From: Brachyspira hampsonii
GTDB taxonomy: Bacteria; Spirochaetota; Brachyspiria; Brachyspirales; Brachyspiraceae
Length of the DNA stretch: 64,000 nucleotides
Direction: 5' to 3'
Assembly: GCF_002214805.1 (NCBI RefSeq)
Contig: NZ_CP019914.1
Span: 124,001 to 188,000 of the forward strand
Shown here: positions 8,462-16,362 of the stretch, one piece after another
How the letters are laid out: the number at the start of each line of letters is the position of its first letter
Position numbering within the stretch: position 1 is the stretch's first letter
The notes under the pieces: generated by a model
Database searches by the model: none
Told to the model about the DNA's origin: nothing
What the model saw: only the letters and a program-made list of their open reading frames with translations
Position numbers and translations under genes: made by a program

Positions 8462-9082
8462 ATGAAATTAGCAGTTTTTGATTTTGATTCTACTTTGATG
8501 GATGGGGAAACTTTAGATATTATTGCAAGAGAAACAAATTTTGCTGATGAGATTTCTGAGATTACAGCAAAAGGAATGAGAGGAGAATTAGATTTTTTTG
8601 AGAGTTTGCAAAGTAGGGTAGCTTTACTTAAAGGTATAAAATTGGAAACTGTTAATGAAATTTGCAGTTCTCTTCCTATAATGAACGGAGCTAAAGAAAC
8701 TATAGAAGAGCTCCATAAAAAAGGATATAAATGCGTATGCTTTTCAGGAGGCTTTAAAAATGCCACTGTCTTGTTTGCTCAAAAACTTAATTTAGATGCA
8801 GAGTTTTCTAATATATTTCATGTAAAGAATAATATTCTTACAGGAAAAGTAGGCGGAGAGATGATGTTTTCTGACAGCAAAGGAAATATGCTTTTAACTC
8901 TTCAAAAACTTCTTAATGTTTCTTATGACGATACTTTAGCAGTTGGCGACGGGGCTAATGATTTGAGTATGTTTAAGCATGCTAAAAATAGGGCAGCTTT
9001 CTGTGCTAAAGATATTCTAAAAAAAGAAGCAAATATCATAATAGATAAAAAAGATTTAAGGATTATATTAGATAATATTTAA
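8462..9082 (+). CDS. serB: Phosphoserine phosphatase
   Basis: A 206-residue HAD-superfamily hydrolase. Motif I is DFDST (Asp7 nucleophile, Asp9 general acid), motif II is FSGG (residues 94-97), and motif III/IV is GDGANDLSM (162-170), with a helical cap between them. It removes the phosphate of O-phosphoserine, the last step of the branch, in the cytoplasm. It is compact and lacks the N-terminal ACT extension of some SerB proteins. The start is 20 bases after serA with only a weak ribosome binding site, which suggests co-transcription, and a strong terminator follows. Place and motifs agree well; other small-molecule HAD phosphatases are less likely. Confidence 0.88.
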   Translation: MKLAVFDFDSTLMDGETLDIIARETNFADEISEITAKGMRGELDFFESLQSRVALLKGIKLETVNEICSSLPIMNGAKETIEELHKKGYKCVCFSGGFKNATVLFAQKLNLDAEFSNIFHVKNNILTGKVGGEMMFSDSKGNMLLTLQKLLNVSYDDTLAVGDGANDLSMFKHAKNRAAFCAKDILKKEANIIIDKKDLRIILDNI

Positions 9083-9118
9083 CTAAAAATTAATACTTAA
9101 TATAAAAAATTTATTGTT

Positions 9119-9147
9119 AAAAAGAGGCTTTTTAAGTCTCTTTTTTT
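9119..9147 (+). terminator. Intrinsic terminator of serA-serB
   Basis: The stem AAAGAGGCTT/AAGTCTCTTT is followed by a run of seven T, 37 bases past the serB stop codon. Confidence 0.85.
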
Positions 9148-9186
9148 ATGATTTGTTAATTTAATAATTTTTATACTTAATCTTTT

Positions 9187-9208
9187 CAAGTATTTTTAAA
9201 ACAGGTCT
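9187..9208. repeat. Short intergenic motif, degenerate copy
   Basis: The sequence AAGTATTTTTAAAACAGGTC resembles the better copies at 12199-12219 and 36385-36406 (core GTACTTTTGAAACAAGTC). See the finding on this motif. Confidence 0.35.
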
Positions 9209-9333
9209 TTTATACAAACTTAATGCTTCTAAATTTATATTATTTCTTATATATAAATTAATACGGTATAAACATTTCATTAAAACTAGTATTATTATTA
9301 ATAAAATTTTTTTATTTATTTTTAAATATTTTG

Positions 9334-9361
9334 GGAACTTTTATATGAAATACTCGTCTAA
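9334..9361 (+). promoter_or_regulatory. Sigma-E (ECF)-like promoter
   Basis: GGAACTT (9334-9340), 15 bases and GTCTAA (9356-9361) match the enterobacterial sigma-E consensus (GGAACTT, about 15-16 bases, GTCTAA). No convincing sigma-70 boxes overlap it. Transcription would start roughly 45 bases before the ATG at 9413, whose ribosome binding site is AAGGAG. Control of an envelope-stress type protein by an ECF sigma factor makes biological sense. Confidence 0.6.
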
Positions 9362-9412
9362 TAAATCAAGAAAAAACAAAATGTTTTACATCATTATCAA
9401 GGAGATTAAAAA

Positions 9413-9910
9413 ATGAAAACTAAAATATTATTATCACTTTTTATTATTACATTAATATCATCAATGGCATTTGCTCAGCCTCCTGCTCCAGACCCTGCAG
9501 CTGGTGATAGAAGAAGATATGAACCAGTACCAAGAGATAGAAGAGAACCAGCTCCAAGACCTAGAGCAGGAGGTCCTAAAGGAGATATATACAGAATGTG
9601 CAGAAATGCAGGAGTATATTTAACAGATGAACAAATAGATGAAATTAGCAGAATATTTTATGAGTATGAATTAAAAATCAGTGATTTAGAATATCAAAAA
9701 AGAAATATTGATTATAAATTCAAATTGGAAAGAGAAAAAGTAGATATTGATTTAAATATCATAAAAGATTTAATAAATCAAAAGAAAGATTTAGAAAAAG
9801 AAATAGATTATCTTAGAGTAGAAAAAGATGTTGCCGTTTTAGATGTTCTTACAGATGAACAATTAGCACAATTAAATAGCTATAGGATGAGATACTATTA
9901 TTACAGATAA
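9413..9910 (+). CDS. Spy/CpxP-like periplasmic LTxxQ protein
   Basis: A 165-residue exported protein. The signal peptide is residues 1-21 (ending SSMAFAQP), followed by a Pro/Arg-rich linker (about 22-55) and then a long all-helical domain. Two LTDEQ motifs, near residues 74 and 150, bracket the helical hairpin; LTxxQ is the hallmark of the Spy/CpxP/ZraP group of periplasmic chaperones and stress sensors. The linker, rich in RRRYEPVPRDRREPAPRPR, is unusual and very basic and may contact the membrane or peptidoglycan. The sigma-E-like promoter supports an envelope-stress role. The family is inferred from motif and layout; a generic coiled-coil protein remains possible. Confidence 0.65.
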   Translation: MKTKILLSLFIITLISSMAFAQPPAPDPAAGDRRRYEPVPRDRREPAPRPRAGGPKGDIYRMCRNAGVYLTDEQIDEISRIFYEYELKISDLEYQKRNIDYKFKLEREKVDIDLNIIKDLINQKKDLEKEIDYLRVEKDVAVLDVLTDEQLAQLNSYRMRYYYYR

Positions 9911-9939
9911 TTTATAAAATATATATACGATTTAATATT

Positions 9940-9962
9940 AGGAGGCTAATAAATAGCCTCCT
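9940..9962. terminator. Hairpin between convergent genes
   Basis: A perfect 9-bp stem (AGGAGGCTA and its complement) with a 5-base loop lies between the ends of the Spy-like and GDPD genes. The T-tracts are poor on both sides, so it may act with other factors or as a transcript-end stabiliser. Confidence 0.6.
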
Positions 9963-9972
9963 TAAATTATAA

Positions 9973-10710
9973 TTAATATGGCTTAGAATCAAATATATTT
10001 GGCATATCTGTAAATACTCCGTCTACTCCAATAGAATAAAGTTCATTAGCAAGCTCTAAAGAATTTACGGTATATATATAAAGTTCATATCCTTCATCCT
10101 TAATATTTTTAGCCAACTCTTTATTTATAGTTTGATCATATAAATGCATAGACTGAGGTTTTAATTCATCCGCTATTTCTTTCCAATGGTCTGTTTCTTC
10201 CCAAAGCAAAATACCAAATTTGGAATTCTTAGATATTTTTTTCAAAGTTCTAAGCATATCAAATTCAAAACTTGAATAAAATATAAGATCTTCTGCTTTA
10301 TTATCAGCCACAGTTTTTACCGTATTTTCAACTATACTGTCCCAATATTTTTCATTTTTTGAGGCTTCACCCTTCAATTCCAAATTAACAATAGTATTTG
10401 TTTTTTTACATAAATCTATTAATTCTTTTAGAGTAGGTATTCTAGTGTTTTTGAATTTTTCATCTTTCCAAGAACCAGCATCTATATTTTGTATTGAGTT
10501 ATAATCCAGATCATTGATAATACCGTCAAAATCTGTATGATCTTTAGTTTCATAATCATGAAATAAAACAAGTGTGCCGTCTTTTAATATTGTAACATCT
10601 GTTTCTATGCATTTTACTCCAAGTTCTACTGCTTTTTGAAATGATAACATAGTATTTTCAGGATATTGATGCGAAAATCCTCTATGAGCTATTACTTTTC
10701 TTAAATACAT
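9973..10710 (-). CDS. Glycerophosphodiester phosphodiesterase
   Basis: A 245-residue cytoplasmic-type GDPD with no signal peptide. The TIM-barrel signature residues are all present: His9-Arg10 (IAHRGFS), Glu36 and Asp38 (CIETDV), and His51 (LFHDYE). The family hydrolyses glycerophosphodiesters to glycerol-3-phosphate and an alcohol, and this length matches the UgpQ group. It lies 28 bases downstream of an MFS transporter on the same strand. I infer a small uptake-and-breakdown unit for glycerophosphodiesters or related phospholipid debris. The family is certain; the substrate is inferred. Confidence 0.9.
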   Translation of the reverse strand: MYLRKVIAHRGFSHQYPENTMLSFQKAVELGVKCIETDVTILKDGTLVLFHDYETKDHTDFDGIINDLDYNSIQNIDAGSWKDEKFKNTRIPTLKELIDLCKKTNTIVNLELKGEASKNEKYWDSIVENTVKTVADNKAEDLIFYSSFEFDMLRTLKKISKNSKFGILLWEETDHWKEIADELKPQSMHLYDQTINKELAKNIKDEGYELYIYTVNSLELANELYSIGVDGVFTDMPNIFDSKPY

Positions 10711-10738
10711 ATAAAACTCCTTGAATCAATTTTTAGTA

Positions 10739-12037
10739 TTAATTTGCGTTTGATTCTATTTTATTTTTTTCTTTTCTAATTTTTATTAATTTTGATAAAA
10801 TTATCGCAGATAAAGCACCTATGATAGTAAAGATTAATCCTATTAAGAAAATATAATAATATCCTTGAGATGGATTATCTTTATTCATATCAATTAATGC
10901 ACCATTTACTCCATAAGCCCAAAATACAGGAGAGTAGGTTAAAAAACTAGCAACTGCCATAGCAGATCCGCTGAATTCTTTAGGTATATTGGCCTCTCCT
11001 ATAGGGGCAAAATAAACAGATCTTGATATAAATATAACAAAAGAATATATAAACATTAATATCATACTTATATATAAATAATTAGGATTTTTTGGAGTTA
11101 GCACTATACCTAGCAATACAACTACAGTTAATAATAGAGAGTAAGAAAGCATTTTTACAGGAGACTTAAACACTTTATCTCCTAATAATCCACCAATTAT
11201 CCCGCCTAATATTCCTATTCCAGAAGCATTAAATAAACCAAAAACAACTGCTTGAGAAGTAGATAAACCAAAAACATTTTGCATATAAGGTACAGAATAT
11301 ACAACTGCTATATATGCTGTATATACTGACATACCAATAATACCTGATAACCATACTTCAGGATATAATAATGCTTTTATAAGTCCGGATAAAGCTTCTT
11401 TATTTTTTTCAGTGCTTGTTTCTGATTTTAACAGCTTTATATTAGGTATAAATTTAAATGATAAAAATACCCATAATACTATTAAAAAAGTATAAGCTGT
11501 TATTATTATTCTCATAGCAGTAGGGCTAGAGCCTAATGCTGCAAATATAAATAATGCTAAAGTATTCATACCTAATTCCATCGCTCTTCTTCCAGATTCT
11601 AATAATCCAAAAGCAATACCTTGATTTTCCTCACTTGCAAAAAGTCTGGTACCATTTAAAATAGCAGGCCAAAAGAAAGCATCTACTATTCCCCAAGACA
11701 AGGCAACTAAACATAATGATATATATGATGCATTTACTACTGCTACCATATATACTGTTCCTATGATTCTTATAATAAGTCCGCTGATAATTAATTGTCT
11801 AGGAGTAAATCGGTTGTTAAGCCATCCTGCTGGGATATAGAAAAACATAGCAGAACCTATTAATGTAAATAATACACCAAATTGAGTATTGGTAATATTT
11901 AACATTGTTATTAATGGTGTGTAAAAACTAGCTTTAAAAGCTTCAAAGGCACAATATATTATTTGCCCTGCTGTTATCACGGTTATAAATGCCCTAAAGT
12001 TTTCTTTGCTAGTAAAACCTAGTTTTTTTAATAACAT
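10739..12037 (-). CDS. MFS transporter
   Basis: A 432-residue major facilitator protein with about twelve hydrophobic helices in two halves, split by a polar loop near residues 200-220 (LLKSETSTEKNKEALS). The cytoplasmic loop after helix 2 (GWLNNRFTPRQL) corresponds to the usual MFS motif A position but is degenerate. It has a good ribosome binding site (AAAAAAGGAGATG). Being co-oriented with, and 28 bases from, a GDPD gene, it may carry glycerophosphodiesters or an organic phosphate, as in the GlpT/GlpQ pairing. That is inference from context; the sequence alone fixes only the superfamily. Confidence 0.8.
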   Translation of the reverse strand: MLLKKLGFTSKENFRAFITVITAGQIIYCAFEAFKASFYTPLITMLNITNTQFGVLFTLIGSAMFFYIPAGWLNNRFTPRQLIISGLIIRIIGTVYMVAVVNASYISLCLVALSWGIVDAFFWPAILNGTRLFASEENQGIAFGLLESGRRAMELGMNTLALFIFAALGSSPTAMRIIITAYTFLIVLWVFLSFKFIPNIKLLKSETSTEKNKEALSGLIKALLYPEVWLSGIIGMSVYTAYIAVVYSVPYMQNVFGLSTSQAVVFGLFNASGIGILGGIIGGLLGDKVFKSPVKMLSYSLLLTVVVLLGIVLTPKNPNYLYISMILMFIYSFVIFISRSVYFAPIGEANIPKEFSGSAMAVASFLTYSPVFWAYGVNGALIDMNKDNPSQGYYYIFLIGLIFTIIGALSAIILSKLIKIRKEKNKIESNAN

Positions 12038-12158
12038 AACTCATCTCCTTTTTTAGTACTATGTAATTCAGTATATAAATTATATAGCATTATACAATCC
12101 TGCAATAAGTATTATTTTTTTCAGTAATGATTAATATATTAATAATAGTATTTATAGC

Positions 12159-12218
12159 AGACTTGTTTAAAAACCAACTTTATTATTATAATCTTTTTGA
12201 GTACTTTGAAACAAGTCT
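12159..12218. repeat. 10-bp inverted repeat with the intergenic motif
   Basis: AGACTTGTTT (12159-12168) and AAACAAGTCT (12209-12218) form a perfect inverted repeat with a 40-base spacer in front of mscL. The right arm belongs to the recurring motif GTACTTTGAAACAAGTC, also seen at 36385-36406. Confidence 0.5.
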
Positions 12219-12277
12219 AGTGTATATTTTTAATTTTTAATATATAATTATAATAAAAAATCTTATAGGGTATTCTT

Positions 12278-12745
12278 ATGATAAAAGAGTTTAAAAATTT
12301 TATTATGAAAGGAAGCATATTGGATATGGCTGTCGGTATAGTTATAGGAGCATCATTTACAAAGATAGTTAATTCTTTTGTAGATGATATATTAATGCCT
12401 CCTATAGGTATGCTATTAAGCGGTATAGATTTTTCTAATATATTTATAGTTCTAAAAAAAGGTTCTGATAATATTGGAGTTTATAATTCTATAGCAGCTG
12501 CTAAAGAAGCTGGGGCTGTTGTTATTAGTGTAGGAGTTTTTTTGAATACTATTATAAGCTTTATTATTACTGCTTTTGCTATTTTTTTGATAATAAAGTT
12601 ATTTAATAGAATGCAGGCAAAAATTTTAAAAAAAGAAAAAGATGATAAAGAATTAAAAGAAAAAACTTGTCCATATTGTTGTTCTAGTATTAATATTAAT
12701 GCAGTAAAATGCCCAAATTGCACATCTGATTTGGTTATTAAATAA
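12278..12745 (+). CDS. mscL: Large-conductance mechanosensitive channel with C-terminal zinc ribbon
   Basis: A 155-residue channel subunit. The N-terminal [20 protein letters not shown] is the classic MscL start (amphipathic helix, then pore helix TM1). TM2 is at about residues 84-108. MscL forms a homopentamer in the inner membrane that opens under tension and releases solutes on osmotic downshock. The cytoplasmic tail is longer than the E. coli form (136 residues). It ends in a CxxC-x10-CxxC zinc-ribbon motif (TCPYCCSS, then [10 protein letters not shown]; about residues 129-150) in place of a plain helical bundle. It is monocistronic. The channel call is very sure; metal binding is predicted. 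Confidence 0.93.
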   Translation: MIKEFKNFIMKGSILDMAVGIVIGASFTKIVNSFVDDILMPPIGMLLSGIDFSNIFIVLKKGSDNIGVYNSIAAAKEAGAVVISVGVFLNTIISFIITAFAIFLIIKLFNRMQAKILKKEKDDKELKEKTCPYCCSSININAVKCPNCTSDLVIK

Positions 12746-12958
12746 TTATTTAAAATGTTTTTGTGACTTTATAATACTTTTATTTACATATATTATCATT
12801 TATAGTGAAATTTTATATTTTTTAGATATTATATATAGTAATATAGTGTGTTCTCATTATGTTATTATTATATAGAATTAAAAAAAATGTGTTCTCTATT
12901 TACAGATTAATATTTTTGTATATATTATATAATATACATATTAATTTAGGAGAAATAC

Positions 12959-14164
12959 ATGGAAAAAAAATTTAAACTTGGATTAGTACCTAGACTAATC
13001 ATCGGAATTCTACTCGGTATATTCTTTGGACAGCATTTTATACCAGAAGTAATATCAAGAATTATTGTTACGGCATCTGGAATATTCAGCTCTTATCTAA
13101 AGTTTGTAATACCGCTAATGATAGTTTCCTATGTGTCTATGGGTATAGCTGATTTAAAAGAAGGCTCGGGATTCTTACTTCTTGTAACTTGTATACTCGC
13201 TTATGGTTCTACATTAATCGGTGGGTCAGCATCTTTTTTAGTAGCTTATAATCTATTTCCTAGTTTTATGAGTCCTGATGATATTCAAAGAATAGCTGAT
13301 GCTGCTGGAAATTCTGTTTCACCTTATCTATCAATAACAGTAACCCCTCTTTTAGATACCTTAGCAGCAGTTTTATTTGCTTTCATAATAGGGCTTGGTA
13401 TTTCTACTATGAGAGGAAAAGAAATAGGCGAATATTTGTACAATGTTTTTAAAGAGTTATCAACTATTATAGATAAAGTTTTACGAGTATCTATAATTCC
13501 TTTATTGCCTCTTTACATTTGTGGTACTTTTGTAGATATGACTAGATCTGGAAAAACTTTTGTAATTTTAGGCATATTATGGAAAGTATTCATAGTAGTA
13601 ATAATAATGCATTTACTTTATCTATTAATAGCATTCTTAGTATCTGGTACAATAGGAAAGAAAAATCCTTTTATGCTTATGAAAAACCAAATAGCAGGAT
13701 ATGCAACAGCTTTAGGTACTCAGTCATCAGCTGCTACAATACCTGTAAATTTACAATGTGCTGAAAAAGACGGAATATCTGAACAAATAAGAAATTTCGT
13801 AGTACCTCTTTGTGCTAATATACACATGGCAGGTTCTATGATAACAATAACAGCATGTGCTACAGCAGTATGTTTAATGAATCAGATACCTATAACTTAT
13901 ACAACTGTATTACCTTTTATTGCTATGCTTGGTATAGCTATGATAGCTTCTCCTGGTGCTCCTGGCGGTTCAATAATGACAGCTTTGCCTTTCCTTTATA
14001 TGGTTGGTCTTGGCGGTCCTGACAGTCCTTTAAGTGCCATAATGGTTGCTTTATACATCACTCAAGACTCATTCGGTACTGCTTGCAATGTATCCGGCGA
14101 TAATGCTTTGGGTGTTATAGTTGATACAATCTATAAGAAAAAAGTTGTAAAAACAGACGCATAA
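12959..14164 (+). CDS. Dicarboxylate/amino acid:cation symporter (DAACS family)
   Basis: A 401-residue transporter of the glutamate-transporter fold. It has eight hydrophobic segments and two re-entrant loops; hairpin 1 carries the serine-rich GTQSSAATIPVNL and the last helix carries NVSGDNALGVI. The family couples uptake of glutamate, aspartate, serine/threonine or C4-dicarboxylates to sodium or protons. The NMDGT motif of helix 7 is replaced by NIHMAGS, so the residue matching the cation-binding Asp is Ala; coupling may therefore differ. The gene has a good ribosome binding site (TTTAGGAGAA) and is followed by a strong bidirectional terminator. The substrate cannot be called from sequence alone. 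Confidence 0.87.
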   Translation: MEKKFKLGLVPRLIIGILLGIFFGQHFIPEVISRIIVTASGIFSSYLKFVIPLMIVSYVSMGIADLKEGSGFLLLVTCILAYGSTLIGGSASFLVAYNLFPSFMSPDDIQRIADAAGNSVSPYLSITVTPLLDTLAAVLFAFIIGLGISTMRGKEIGEYLYNVFKELSTIIDKVLRVSIIPLLPLYICGTFVDMTRSGKTFVILGILWKVFIVVIIMHLLYLLIAFLVSGTIGKKNPFMLMKNQIAGYATALGTQSSAATIPVNLQCAEKDGISEQIRNFVVPLCANIHMAGSMITITACATAVCLMNQIPITYTTVLPFIAMLGIAMIASPGAPGGSIMTALPFLYMVGLGGPDSPLSAIMVALYITQDSFGTACNVSGDNALGVIVDTIYKKKVVKTDA

Positions 14165-14177
14165 AGTTGTCATAACA

Positions 14178-14220
14178 TAAAAAAGCCGCTTATTAATTAA
14201 TTTTAATAGGCGGTTTTTTT
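14178..14220. terminator. Bidirectional terminator
   Basis: A stem (GCCGC, then TTATTA, paired with TAAT and GGCGG) is flanked by a run of A on the left and a run of seven T on the right. It serves the symporter gene on plus and the convergent coiled-coil/HTH gene on minus. Confidence 0.85.
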
Positions 14221-14236
14221 ATTGAAATTATAAATA

Positions 14237-15034
14237 TTAATCCATATTTAAATCTATTACTATGTCTATTTCAGTTATAGAACAATTTAATTTTTTGGCT
14301 ATTTCTTCCTTACTTAAACCTTCTTTATAGAGCTTAATTATATCTTCATTCTTATTAGAAGTTTTTACTGTATTTTCTAAAGGTTCATTAACAAATGCTA
14401 TAGTTTTGTCTTCTATAGGCTTATCATATATTGCCATATTTGTTTTAATGGTTCTATCTAATTTATTTCTTAATTTTTCTATAACTTCTCTTCTTGCTTC
14501 ATCATCTATTGCTTTAGCTGCTGTATCTATGTTATTTTTTTTAGGTTTAGGTTTTATTTCTGCATTTTTTTCTTTTGTTTCTATTTTAGAGTTTATTTTT
14601 ATATTATTATCTTCTATATCCAATTTTTTATTTTCATTATTCATTACTACATTATTATTAGAATTATGAAGTTCTATATTGTTGGATTCTTGTACGGAAA
14701 TATCATCTTTTTTATTTATATTTTCTTCTGTTTTTATTTCTTCTTTTATTGCTGTAGATACATTATTAATATTATTATCTTTTTTATCACTTTGGAAGTT
14801 ATTTAATTCTTTTACCAATCTGTTTGCTCTTACTATGGAATCTTCCAATATTGATATTCTTGATAAAGCTATATTATTAAATTCTTTTACTAGAGCTTCT
14901 ATTTCTTCTCTTGCCTTTGACATAGTTTCTTTTTCTAGTCTTTCCCTAGCTTTTGAAACTATATAAATATAAAATAGCGGTAGGGTAACTGCCAATATAA
15001 CTATATTAATGATTATAGATATTACAATTTGCAT
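14237..15034 (-). CDS. Membrane-anchored coiled-coil protein with C-terminal HTH-like motif
   Basis: A 265-residue protein. One N-terminal transmembrane segment (about residues 4-26) is followed by the basic stretch KARERLEKE, so the bulk is predicted cytoplasmic. Next come a short coiled coil (about 30-80), a low-complexity Asn/Lys/Glu-rich linker (about 85-210), and a compact C-terminal motif (about 228-265: IIKLYKEGLSKEEIAKKLNC, then SITEIDIVI) like a small HTH. The same layout and a clearly similar C-terminus occur in the 7,127-residue protein at 36.5-57.9 kb. Bacillus subtilis SwrB, a flagellar assembly factor, has a comparable layout; that parallel is an inference. The gene lies 11 bases downstream of a small partner gene. 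Confidence 0.6.
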   Translation of the reverse strand: MQIVISIIINIVILAVTLPLFYIYIVSKARERLEKETMSKAREEIEALVKEFNNIALSRISILEDSIVRANRLVKELNNFQSDKKDNNINNVSTAIKEEIKTEENINKKDDISVQESNNIELHNSNNNVVMNNENKKLDIEDNNIKINSKIETKEKNAEIKPKPKKNNIDTAAKAIDDEARREVIEKLRNKLDRTIKTNMAIYDKPIEDKTIAFVNEPLENTVKTSNKNEDIIKLYKEGLSKEEIAKKLNCSITEIDIVIDLNMD

Positions 15035-15045
15035 AATTAGATTAA

Positions 15046-15411
15046 TTATCCTAAAAAATCTATTCTTGAACCTTTAGTTTTATCTGTTGCTGAAACCTCT
15101 TCTATTTCTATAATATTATTTTTTTCATCATTATCAGTATTATCTGTCATTCTTTTTTTATTCTTTTTTCTATAGGACATATATCCATGATCTTTTGGTC
15201 TTTGCTCATCTTTTTTTTCTTTAACCTTAGTTTCATCAGATATATTTTCAGACTTTACAACTGTAGAATCTTTTATATAGGAATCTCTATGTATATCTCT
15301 ATCTTCTGACTGCATTGCAATAGTTTTTGCAGCCATTCTTACATGCTCCATACGGCCTATATGCGATTGCTGCATATATAATTGTTGCAAGTCTAAAGGT
15401 GCTATAGGCAT
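15046..15411 (-). CDS. Small conserved-looking protein, partner of the HTH membrane protein
   Basis: A 121-residue cytoplasmic protein without signal peptide or membrane segment. The first 30 residues (MPIAPLDLQQLYMQQSHIGR) form an amphipathic helix. The middle is very polar and probably disordered, and the protein ends RIDFLG. Such a conserved head and short C-terminal tag with a disordered middle suggests an adaptor that binds partners through its ends. It shares an operon with the coiled-coil/HTH gene (11-base gap), and its ribosome binding site is GGAG. I do not recognise a named family; a motility-locus role is only a guess from the SwrB-like neighbour. Confidence 0.55.
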   Translation of the reverse strand: MPIAPLDLQQLYMQQSHIGRMEHVRMAAKTIAMQSEDRDIHRDSYIKDSTVVKSENISDETKVKEKKDEQRPKDHGYMSYRKKNKKRMTDNTDNDEKNNIIEIEEVSATDKTKGSRIDFLG

Positions 15412-15558
15412 CTTAAATCTCCATATATTATGCCTTAAATTTTATATCCTATATATTTAATATATACTTTTTTACTATTATTGCAAGTAAAAAAATCTAT
15501 ATATACATTATTATATAACAATATTAATTAATATTTATAAAATATAATTTAATAATAT

Positions 15559-16269
15559 TTATTTATAAATAGAGTAGGCATAACCTATAATGGCAGATGC
15601 GGCAGATACATTTAGAGAATCAAAATCTGTAGAAGAATTTATGATAACACTTCCGTCTGAATTTTTTTTTAATATATCTCTAACTCCGCTATGTTCATTA
15701 CCCAATATAATCGCAGTAGGAGAATTAAATTTAAAATCTTCTAATGAGGTTTCTCCTTTTTCACTTGCATAATATATCCAAAAACCCTTATCCTTCATAA
15801 AATCTATAACTCTATTTAAATTAGTTTCTATAGATATTGGCAAATGATATGCTGCCCCTTCTGATATTTCATAAACCTTTTCATTAATAGGGGCAGAATT
15901 ATCTTTTGGCATTATAATTCCTGCTATATCAAAAAAATATGCATTTCTTATTATAGCTCCTAGATTATGAACATCAGTTATAGAATCTAATATAAATATT
16001 AAAGGATTTTCTTTTTTTTCAAATGCTTTTTCTATAAAACTTTCTATTCCTATTTCAGCATTTTCATCTATATCTGCAGCTACAGAATATATTTTTCCTA
16101 CAATTTTTTCCATTTCATTTTTATCAACATTTTTAATTGATACTTTCTTTTTTTCAGCTAATTTGATAATATCTTTTTCTCTTTTTGAAATTGGAAATTT
16201 TATATATAAAGTTTTTACTAAATCTTTTGAAATAGCTTCAACTATTGCATTTTTACTTGTTATGAACAT
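15559..16269 (-). CDS. rlmB: TrmH-family 23S rRNA 2'-O-methyltransferase (RlmB-like)
   Basis: A 236-residue SpoU/TrmH methyltransferase. An N-terminal L30e-like substrate-binding part (about residues 1-75) precedes the knotted SPOUT domain with its three motifs: LDSITDVHNLGAIIRN (residues 93-108), IILGNEHSGV (near 187) and SLNVSAASAI (near 218). This group transfers methyl from SAM to a ribose 2'-OH in rRNA or tRNA. The two-domain layout fits RlmB (Gm2251), but TrmH paralogues are hard to separate by eye. It is probably monocistronic. Confidence 0.82.
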   Translation of the reverse strand: MFITSKNAIVEAISKDLVKTLYIKFPISKREKDIIKLAEKKKVSIKNVDKNEMEKIVGKIYSVAADIDENAEIGIESFIEKAFEKKENPLIFILDSITDVHNLGAIIRNAYFFDIAGIIMPKDNSAPINEKVYEISEGAAYHLPISIETNLNRVIDFMKDKGFWIYYASEKGETSLEDFKFNSPTAIILGNEHSGVRDILKKNSDGSVIINSSTDFDSLNVSAASAIIGYAYSIYK

Positions 16270-16362
16270 TATTTATTTTCCTAAATTTTTATTTTTATTA
16301 TACATTAAAAATAAATTTTTTAAATGTTTATAATATGTATAAAATCATAAATGAATTAGGAA

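Larger units (their letters stand above)
9083..9412. other. Intergenic region with terminator, repeat motif and stress-type promoter
   Basis: This spacer contains the serA-serB terminator (9119-9147), a degenerate copy of a short intergenic motif (9187-9208) and the sigma-E-like promoter of the next gene (9334-9361). I see nothing else in it. Confidence 0.6.
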
